DNA of 10,754 nucleotides from an uncultured Candidatus Melainabacteria bacterium (GTDB lineage Bacteria; Cyanobacteriota; Vampirovibrionia; Gastranaerophilales; Gastranaerophilaceae). The position numbers and the translations under genes are program-made. The stretch lies in NCBI GenBank assembly GCA_934700385.1, contig CAKUXO010000037.1, forward strand, positions 1 through 10,754, given 5' to 3'. Positions 6,159 to 10,754 of this stretch are shown here, in pieces. The notes beneath the pieces were generated by a model. That model worked only from the letters and a program-made list of their open reading frames with translations. It had not been told where the DNA came from and did no database searches. Position 1 is the first letter of the stretch; every line of letters starts with the position of its first letter.

Positions 6159-6923
6159 ATGTCTTTTTTTAAAAACAACAGTTTTGAATTTAAACAAGGT
6201 TATGAAGACGGCTTCAAATGGGGAAAGTATGATTATTCAACCCCTCATAATAAAGAATATGATGCTGGATTTATGGCGGGATATTTTCAAAACACAGGGC
6301 GCACTTTTGATGGCAAAACTTCCTCTCAACTTGAAGAAGAAAGAAAAGCGCAGCAATATCAAAATAATAGCTACTATTCAAACCTGCTTTTTGGAACTTC
6401 AAACCCCTTTAGTGTTCAAGTTGTTGGTTTGTTAAAATCAATTATTGTTGCAGTTATTATCTTTTTATTGGTTTCAATTCATTCTTTGTTTAATAAAAAA
6501 GAAGTTAAACAACCGGAATTAAAATATTCTAATCAGCAAGAGCAATCTATTTCAAAAGAAAACGTTAATGAATTAAAATATTCACCTGAAGCAATAAAAC
6601 CTGAAAAAAAAGAAACTGAAGAAATAAGTAAAGAAGAAGCCCTAAGTCAATTAAATAGATATGTAAGAGATGTTGAAAAAAGCATTTTAAAAAATTGGAC
6701 CCCACCAAAACAAGATACAAAATATAGAATTATTGTTAATTTTACGATAAATAAACAAGGTCAATTAATTGATTATGAAATTAAAAAGTCATCAGGGAAT
6801 TATAATTCTGATAAAGCGGCAATAAAAGCTCTTAAATTAACTCAACCTTTTAAACCGTTACCTGAATTTTATAAAAAAGATTCAATGGCAATTGAATTTA
6901 CATTTGATTTAAATAGAACGTAA
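6159..6923 (+). CDS. Single-pass membrane protein with TonB/TolA-type C-terminal domain
   Basis: 254 residues. The N-terminus carries two similar Gly/aromatic stretches, KQGYEDGFKWGKYD (12-25) and KEYDAGFMAGYFQN (32-45). A membrane helix follows at about 90-110, then a charged Glu/Lys spacer (113-160). The end is a TonB_C-like domain (about 165-252): NRYVRDVEKSILKNWTPP, a beta strand IIVNFTINKQGQL, IKKSSG, then AAIKAL and a final strand MAIEFTFDL. This gives an inside-out topology with the C-terminal domain in the periplasm. Start chosen from AGGGG 6-9 nt upstream and 9 nt after the kinase stop. No ExbB/ExbD genes accompany it, so classical TonB energy transduction is not implied. It may be the envelope-sensing arm of the kinase system. 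Confidence 0.82.
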   Translation: MSFFKNNSFEFKQGYEDGFKWGKYDYSTPHNKEYDAGFMAGYFQNTGRTFDGKTSSQLEEERKAQQYQNNSYYSNLLFGTSNPFSVQVVGLLKSIIVAVIIFLLVSIHSLFNKKEVKQPELKYSNQQEQSISKENVNELKYSPEAIKPEKKETEEISKEEALSQLNRYVRDVEKSILKNWTPPKQDTKYRIIVNFTINKQGQLIDYEIKKSSGNYNSDKAAIKALKLTQPFKPLPEFYKKDSMAIEFTFDLNRT

Positions 6924-6928
6924 GCCGG

Positions 6929-6998
6929 TGTGACAATCGGCAAACATTGCGTTTGACGATTTAGCACTACGATAACGACGTGGAAATCTTTGATTTCC
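6929..6998 (+). ncRNA. Two-hairpin intergenic element
   Basis: Between the TonB-like gene and the secreted-protein gene, the + strand has a 10-bp stem with one G-A mismatch (6935-6945/6951-6961, loop ATTGC) and a second stem GGAAATC/GATTTCC (6982-6988/6992-6998, loop TTT). Neither is followed by a T tract, so these are not normal intrinsic terminators. They could be RNA-processing or stability signals between operon segments, or a cis-acting element controlling the TTG-started gene. Confidence 0.35.
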
Positions 6999-7037
6999 TC
7001 AGGAGTTTAATAAACCAAAAAATGAGGATGAATAATC

Positions 7038-7361
7038 TTGAAAAAAATAGTTTTTCTTATAGCTTTTATTTTTCTTTTTCTAAATAACGCTTTTGCATAT
7101 CAAAATTTTTCAAGTTATGAAGAAAGAAACAAAGTTTTAAGCGAAAAAATTGTTGCAATTTATGATAAAAAAAGCCCTGCTTATGGCTATAGATATATTT
7201 TATATCCCCCAATTAAAACCTACGTTGGACATAGAAAAGTTATGCAAAACAGCATGAATGGTTTTCTAGAACCTATCCCAGAAGGTGGCGAAGGTAGCAG
7301 CGTTCCCTGTTTTAGAACAATCAAAGAAGCAAAACATTATTATTACCCACAATGGTATTGA
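7038..7361 (+). CDS. Small secreted protein of unknown function
   Basis: 107 residues from a TTG start. The start is supported by an immediate Sec signal peptide: positively charged KK, a hydrophobic core (IVFLIAFIFLFLNN) and a likely cut after AFA (residue 20). GAGG lies about 10 nt upstream. ATGs at 7022 and 7028 are in other frames. The mature part is rich in Tyr and Pro (YGYRYILYPP, HYYYPQWY) with a single Cys (C91), and I recognise no domain. It lies 114 nt after the TonB-like gene on the same strand with no clear terminator between them, so it may be the distal member of that operon or an independent gene. Confidence 0.75.
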   Translation: MKKIVFLIAFIFLFLNNAFAYQNFSSYEERNKVLSEKIVAIYDKKSPAYGYRYILYPPIKTYVGHRKVMQNSMNGFLEPIPEGGEGSSVPCFRTIKEAKHYYYPQWY

Positions 7362-7371
7362 TTTTTAAAAC

Positions 7372-8163
7372 TTATATCTTGCTTTTGCGTCTGTGTTTAA
7401 TTTGATATTCAATTCCAAACTCATTAATCAAAAGCCTAATTGAATTATGAGATGTGTTAAAATATTCGCCGATTTCTTTTTTGGTTTTTTCGGGGTGTGC
7501 TTTAATATAACTTTCAAGTTCTTCTTTTGTAACGGTTATTTTTGGTTTACAAGTTTTATATTCAATGTTATTTTCTTTAATTGCAAGTCTGACTGTTTCT
7601 TTAGAAACTCCAAAATAATCTGCAATTTCTTTTTGGCTCATTTTTGGGTTTTCTTGAATAAAGTTTTTAAGTTCCTCTAGGGGCAATTTTGTTTTTTGCC
7701 TTTTTTGTTTAACATATTCAATTCCATTTTTATCAATAAAATTTTTAATTGTTGTTGAATCTACATTAAAATTTTTCCCAATTTGAGATAAATTATCGCT
7801 TGGGTGAGCTTTGATATAACTTTCAACCTCTTCTTTTGTTGTTTTTAGGGGAACAACTTTGGATTGATAATCAATTCCATATCTTTTAATTAAATTATGG
7901 ATGGTTAATTTTGTAACGCCAAAATGTTTTGCTATTTGGGACTGGGTTTCATTTGGATTAGCTTTGATATATTCTTCTAAATCTTCCTTTGATACGCTTA
8001 ATCTGCTTTTAAAGGAAATATTGCTTTTTGAAATATTAGATAACATATCATAATAGCGAAAATAATCACTTTCGCTATTTTTAATTTCATAATTTGAAGC
8101 ACTTTTTGTTTTATTTTGGTTTTGAGCGTAGTTTCTTTTAAAGTTTATAAGATTGATTTTCAT
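7372..8163 (-). CDS. Protein of four tandem helix-turn-helix repeats
   Basis: 263 residues. After a polar N-terminus (1-55) there are four copies of a 43-residue unit at about 57-99, 108-150, 160-202 and 211-253, repeating every 51-52 residues. Each unit begins with a helix like TKEELESYIKAHP, continues with an IAxxFxVSxxTIxxxI helix-turn-helix and ends with (G/N)I(D/E)Y. This is a DNA-binding type motif like those in transposase and resolvase N-termini, but no catalytic domain is attached. Lys-rich linkers join the units. The start ATG at 8163 has AAGGTG at the normal distance. It lies 66 nt after the metallopeptidase gene and converges with the secreted-protein gene, only 10 nt apart. It could bind a repeated DNA site as a beads-on-a-string protein. 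The function is unknown. Confidence 0.75.
   Translation of the reverse strand: MKINLINFKRNYAQNQNKTKSASNYEIKNSESDYFRYYDMLSNISKSNISFKSRLSVSKEDLEEYIKANPNETQSQIAKHFGVTKLTIHNLIKRYGIDYQSKVVPLKTTKEEVESYIKAHPSDNLSQIGKNFNVDSTTIKNFIDKNGIEYVKQKRQKTKLPLEELKNFIQENPKMSQKEIADYFGVSKETVRLAIKENNIEYKTCKPKITVTKEELESYIKAHPEKTKKEIGEYFNTSHNSIRLLINEFGIEYQIKHRRKSKI
7405..7995 (-). repeat. Four tandem coding repeats of about 155 bp
   Basis: These encode the four helix-turn-helix units. Repeat starts fall at 7995, 7842, 7686 and 7533 on the complement. The protein motif is clearly conserved, while DNA identity between copies is only partial, so the duplications are old. Confidence 0.6.
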
Positions 8164-8229
8164 TATTACACCTTATTTAATACAATCTTATAAAACTTGT
8201 GAAGAAGATTTTTTGCCTTAAGATTAGAT

Positions 8230-9315
8230 TTATTTACGGGTTTTTTGAGCGTTGAGTACACCTTGAACAAATATATCAACATTATCAACATATATATTTC
8301 TAATGTTTTTAACGGTTTCGTCATCAATTCCTTGAGGTTTTGGCAATTTTCCTTCTGATAATTTTTGCCAATAAGTGGCTTCACCGTTTCTTGCGCTAAT
8401 TTCTGTTAAGTTTAAATAATATTTTGCATTATTATTTCCATGATAGTCTGTAAAAGCATTTACAATGCTATCAATAGTGTAGCCAAAATTTTTGATTTTA
8501 CTGCCTTCTTGGGTATTTTCGACAAATTTTATTCCGCTATCATATAATTCATTTGGTTTATAGCTAAATAAGAATGGGTGTATTTTTCTTAAGTCTTCAT
8601 CGGATATATTAGGAGAACTTTTCTTATATCCTTCTATCAATTTTTCAACGCCACCTTCTGCACTTAAAACACTTTGATATTGCTTAGCGTGAGTTAATTC
8701 ATGGTATAAAACTGAACCTTTTAATGCCATGGCTTCACCTGCGGTTGCTTCTCTTAATTTTGTTTTATCGATTGAGCTAGCGTTACCATAAGCATATATA
8801 GTGTTTAATCTAAATTCTTTATCATTTACAAAACCATCTAAACTTGTTAAATCTTTTTTAAGGATAGGTTTTTTGCCTAAATATGATGTGTTTACTGTAA
8901 CCGTGTTATTATTTGGCATATATTGTGCATCAATGCCTTTTTCAAGCTTTTTAAAGACTAATTCTGGCTTTTCAAAATTTAAATTTGTTTTCGAGGCATC
9001 TTGCGCTATTGAATCATAAATTTCATCATATAATGCAGTTATTTCTTTTTTGATTTTTTCAGTATTTTTTACTTTTGCAATTGCTAATCCGCCAAGAACA
9101 ACAGCACCAGCTATAGCACCAAAAGTTAAAAGTTTCTTTTTATTAATTGGGCTTTTTTCTTTTTTTGTGGATAATTCAAGCGTGTCAGCTTCTGGTTGTG
9201 GTTTTAGTTTTGGTGCAGTACTATTATTCGTAACAGAAGTTGTGCTTTGTTGCGCTTGTAGATAATTTCTGTTAACGATATTTGAACTATAATCTGAAAA
9301 ATTTATATTCTGCAT
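8230..9315 (-). CDS. Membrane-anchored HExxH putative zinc metallopeptidase
   Basis: 361 residues. A Ser/Thr/Asn-rich N-terminus (1-60) is followed by a Gly/Ala-rich membrane helix (about 62-80) and then a large domain. The zinc motif is LYHELTHAKQY (H205, E206, H209), and ISARNGEATYW (E305 to E312) is a plausible downstream glutamate ligand region. There is no cleavable signal sequence, so the topology is probably N-in with the domain outside. AGAGGT precedes the ATG at 9315. It is 16 nt downstream of the small gene at 9332-9565, which indicates one transcript. It shares the motif, but no obvious overall similarity, with the 1079-2143 protein. The substrate is unknown. Confidence 0.72.
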   Translation of the reverse strand: MQNINFSDYSSNIVNRNYLQAQQSTTSVTNNSTAPKLKPQPEADTLELSTKKEKSPINKKKLLTFGAIAGAVVLGGLAIAKVKNTEKIKKEITALYDEIYDSIAQDASKTNLNFEKPELVFKKLEKGIDAQYMPNNNTVTVNTSYLGKKPILKKDLTSLDGFVNDKEFRLNTIYAYGNASSIDKTKLREATAGEAMALKGSVLYHELTHAKQYQSVLSAEGGVEKLIEGYKKSSPNISDEDLRKIHPFLFSYKPNELYDSGIKFVENTQEGSKIKNFGYTIDSIVNAFTDYHGNNNAKYYLNLTEISARNGEATYWQKLSEGKLPKPQGIDDETVKNIRNIYVDNVDIFVQGVLNAQKTRK

Positions 9316-9331
9316 AAGACCTCTAAATTAA

Positions 9332-9565
9332 TTAGCCAATAGCCTGAAATGAGCCGATTTGATTTGGTTGGCATTTATACATTACTGCAAGTTGTTCTGG
9401 TGATAAATTTTGAATTAATGTATAATTACCATCTGCATTTTGTGATAATTTTGAATTTGTGTTATCAATTGCAACTGTTTGACCATTTACATTGTAAATG
9501 CTATGTGGAGTTGCTATGTTTGGATGAAGTGAGTTTGTAATGTTTGCTGTTCCAATTTGTTGCAT
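9332..9565 (-). CDS. Small hypothetical protein
   Basis: 77 residues, beginning MQQIGTANITNSLHPN and ending QIGSFQAIG. It is rich in Asn, Gln, Thr and Ser, with no signal peptide, membrane helix or recognisable motif. The segment NADGNYTLIQNLSPEQLAVMYK looks folded. A strong Shine-Dalgarno (AAAGGA) precedes the ATG, and the next gene follows after 16 nt, so it is probably a real first gene of the leftward unit. The Asn/Gln/Ser-rich style matches the N-terminus of the next protein. Confidence 0.6.
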   Translation of the reverse strand: MQQIGTANITNSLHPNIATPHSIYNVNGQTVAIDNTNSKLSQNADGNYTLIQNLSPEQLAVMYKCQPNQIGSFQAIG

Positions 9566-9600
9566 ATTTTTTCCTTTATGATTGTAGTAATCTTTCCTAT

Positions 9601-9606
9601 AGTATA
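9601..9606 (-). promoter_or_regulatory. Candidate promoter of the leftward three-gene unit
   Basis: The complement reads TATACT, about 35 nt upstream of the small gene's ATG. No convincing -35 lies 17 bp further up, though the stretch is T-rich. Confidence 0.4.
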
Positions 9607-9729
9607 TAAAAACCTAAATAATAAAATTATTGCTACAAACTTCTAGGAACAACTATGATTTTGCGCTTTAAATCAGCCATATTTTAAAATAAATTTTTTT
9701 ACAAAACTTAATAATACTTTTTAGGTTGA

Positions 9730-10200
9730 TTAGATATCGTGTTTCTTTTTAAGAAATTCTAAAAAGGCACTGCAACCTTTAGTGATATCATCATAAGTTT
9801 CATCAAAATTGCCGCTATACCAAGGGTCTTTTATGTTACGAGGTGTTGAAGTATAATCTAAAAGCCTTTTGATTTTATTATCTTTATCTTTACCTATAAT
9901 GTTTTTAATATCGTTAATATTTTCTAGGTCCATAGCTAAAATATAATCATAATAATCATAATCTTGCTTTTTAATTTTACGAGAATAGTGTTCTTTAAAA
10001 GGTATTCCATTTTTTCTTAAAACTTCTTTTGTGCCAAAATGAATGCCGGCATGGCAACTTTCATTAAAACCTTCCGTTCCAGCTGAATCTATTTCAAAAA
10101 TATTTTCCAATCCAAGCTCTTGAACCATATTTTCTAAAACAATCTGCCCCATCGGCGACCTGCAGATATTCCCAAGACATACAAATAAAACTTTTATCAC
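9730..10200 (-). CDS. Low-molecular-weight protein tyrosine phosphatase
   Basis: 156 residues, the normal family length. The catalytic P-loop is complete at the N-terminus: CLGNICRS (C8, R14, S15). The general-acid motif DPWY (D125) and the family's ETYDDI stretch follow. It starts at GTG 10200, which puts the P-loop at its usual distance from the N-terminus, with AAAGGAAAA upstream. Cytoplasmic enzyme that removes phosphate from phosphotyrosine proteins. In bacteria it is often tied to tyrosine kinases of capsule or stress control, but neither is present here, so its substrate is open. It is separate from the vWA/PP2C/kinase operon and probably belongs to the chromosomal backbone. Confidence 0.93.
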   Translation of the reverse strand: MIKVLFVCLGNICRSPMGQIVLENMVQELGLENIFEIDSAGTEGFNESCHAGIHFGTKEVLRKNGIPFKEHYSRKIKKQDYDYYDYILAMDLENINDIKNIIGKDKDNKIKRLLDYTSTPRNIKDPWYSGNFDETYDDITKGCSAFLEFLKKKHDI

Positions 10201-10227
10201 GACTTTTCCTTTTGCTTTGCCTTAACA

Positions 10228-10236
10228 ATTATAGCA
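10228..10236 (-). promoter_or_regulatory. Extended -10 promoter of the tyrosine phosphatase gene
   Basis: The complement reads TGCTATAAT, an extended -10 with perfect hexamer, 28 nt before the GTG start. The -35 is poor, as is common with extended -10 promoters. Confidence 0.6.
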
Positions 10237-10302
10237 TTTTGAAAATTTATTTTATAGTAAAAACATAAATATTTAACTTTTGCTTAGTTAATATATTTGC
10301 AC

Positions 10303-10336
10303 TCAAAAAGGCTTTCAGAAATCTCTAAAAGCCTTT
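10303..10336 (-). terminator. Terminator downstream of the tRNA remnant
   Basis: A 9-bp stem, AAAGGCTTT/AAAGCCTTT (10307-10315/10328-10336), is extended by 3 bp beyond one mismatch. On the complement it runs into TTTTT. It sits directly behind the tRNA 3'-end fragment on the same strand, exactly where the native tRNA terminator should be. Confidence 0.65.
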
Positions 10337-10343
10337 ATTTTAC

Positions 10344-10610
10344 TTGGTTGCGGGAGCCTACTTTGAGTGTGTATGGAAAAATGAAAGCAAGGTTAGACGG
10401 ACTTCTTCGGCAGATATTACCCCTGCCTTATACAAGCAAAAGGTCTTTTCTCGTAATTTCATGGAAAATACATTGGGTTTAACGACTGGGCAAGCCTACT
10501 GGTATATAAAACGACTACTTCATACGGGCATGATAAGGAAGCTTAAACGAACTGAATACGTTGGTAATAAAGGGAAACAACAAGCTTTGTATAAATTTAT
10601 ATTGAAATAA
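10344..10610 (+). pseudogene. 5'-truncated winged-helix protein at the element junction
   Basis: The frame is open from a TTG that lies within the tRNA fragment and gives 88 residues. The first in-frame ATG is only at 10461 and no Shine-Dalgarno precedes either start. The C-terminal part (about 27-88) reads as a winged helix: LYKQKVFSRNFMENTLGLTTGQAYWYIKRLLHTGM and a basic wing ending in QQALYKFILK. The upstream end is probably the tail of a larger protein cut off at the integration junction, although a short functional regulator cannot be excluded. Codon use is less AT-biased than in the genes to the left, consistent with a foreign origin. Confidence 0.5.
10345..10366 (-). other. 3'-end fragment of an initiator tRNA-Met gene: putative attachment site
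   Basis: The complement ends in GGCTCCCGCAACCA, the acceptor-stem 3' strand plus CCA typical of initiator tRNA-Met. TCAAA lies at the distance expected for the T loop. No 5' acceptor strand, anticodon arm or D arm is found further up (10367-10440), so only the 3' end is present. Elements that integrate in tRNA genes leave exactly this kind of 3' duplicate at one end. The native terminator and chromosomal genes lie to the left, and the element to the right. Confidence 0.5.
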
Positions 10611-10629
10611 CAACTAACTAATGTATTCA

Positions 10630-10638
10630 TGCTATACT
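10630..10638 (+). promoter_or_regulatory. Extended -10 promoter giving a probable leaderless mRNA
   Basis: TGCTATACT. The predicted start point, about 7 nt downstream, coincides with the ATG at 10645, and no Shine-Dalgarno is present. Confidence 0.5.
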
Positions 10639-10644
10639 TAACTT

Positions 10645-10754
10645 ATGACTGAGAAGTATATTAACAGCGTTATACAAAAATATAAAACTGGAAAAACTAC
10701 TGAGCATAGTTTTAGGGGAGATTTACAAGAGTATATAGAAAGAGCTGTGCATGG
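10645..10754 (+). CDS. N-terminus of a probable DNA methyltransferase / restriction-modification protein (partial)
   Basis: 36 codons, open to the window edge. The segment VIQKYKTGKTTEHSFRGDLQ resembles the N-terminal '(Y)xTGxATEHSYRxxLxxL' signature that I associate with type IIG and type ISP restriction-modification enzymes and their N6-adenine methyltransferases. The catalytic motifs would lie beyond the window. It has no Shine-Dalgarno and is probably translated from a leaderless mRNA. It is 34 nt downstream of the winged-helix remnant. The identification rests on one short motif. Confidence 0.5.
   Translation, partial: MTEKYINSVIQKYKTGKTTEHSFRGDLQEYIERAVH

Noticed and set aside
7372..8163. 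Tandem helix-turn-helix array as a broken transposase
   Set aside because: The frame is intact with its own start and stop, four regular units and no catalytic remnant nearby.
8166..8384. A 72-codon leftward frame overlapping the metallopeptidase
   Set aside because: It is a shadow in another frame of the 8230-9315 gene, with no Shine-Dalgarno and no protein-like features.
10345..10440. Complete tRNA gene on the complement
   Set aside because: Only the 3' acceptor strand and a hint of the T loop fit. No T stem, anticodon arm, D arm or 5' acceptor strand could be found.
10297..10482. A 61-codon frame on the + strand
   Set aside because: Its 'WLREPTL' segment is the familiar translation of the complement of a tRNA-Met 3' end, so the frame is an artefact of the tRNA remnant and terminator.

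Overview
The window is AT-rich bacterial DNA with a Gram-negative-type gene set. Short N-terminal tags in several proteins (for example 'INFTN', 'MQNINFSDYSS', 'MKINLINFKRN...ISFKSRL') resemble those I associate with gut Gastranaerophilales (Melainabacteria/Vampirovibrionia). That placement is inference from protein style and could be wrong. Genes are tightly packed except for about 1 kb at the left end.

Left end (1-1078): the 5' tip of a leftward gene (1-61), then a gene-free stretch. This stretch holds a block of stable inverted repeats (about 450-704), an apparently internally deleted copy of that block (152-199), three copies of an 18-bp dyad, and an attenuator-like terminator (960-986). 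A rightward gene (1079-2143) encodes a membrane-associated protein with a HExxH zinc-peptidase motif and ends at an intrinsic terminator.

Centre (2208-6923): a near-perfect sigma-70 promoter, with a palindrome filling its -35/-10 spacer, drives a compact five-gene operon. In order it encodes a YegL/TerY-type von Willebrand A protein, a PphC-type PP2C phosphatase, an HNH nuclease with an N-terminal membrane helix, a YegI-type protein kinase with C-terminal membrane helices, and a one-pass protein with a TonB-type periplasmic C-terminus. The vWA/PP2C/kinase set is the TerY-phosphorylation triad known from stress and anti-phage contexts. The nuclease and the TonB-like partner suggest a membrane-based, phosphorylation-controlled defence or envelope-stress system. 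This is the most interesting part of the window.

Right of the operon: a 114-nt intergenic region with two hairpins, then a small secreted protein with a TTG start (7038-7361). Facing it is a leftward three-gene unit (9565-7372): a small hypothetical protein, a second HExxH membrane protein, and a protein made of four tandem helix-turn-helix repeats. Further right is a leftward low-molecular-weight protein tyrosine phosphatase with its own extended -10 promoter.

Right edge (10305-10754): a leftward terminator plus about 22 bp matching the 3' end of an initiator tRNA-Met gene, with no tRNA body beside it. This looks like the attachment-site end of an element integrated in a tRNA gene. To its right lie a 5'-truncated winged-helix ORF and, behind an extended -10 promoter, the first 36 codons of what resembles a DNA methyltransferase/type IIG or ISP restriction-modification protein. 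The window therefore probably ends at the edge of a mobile defence island.
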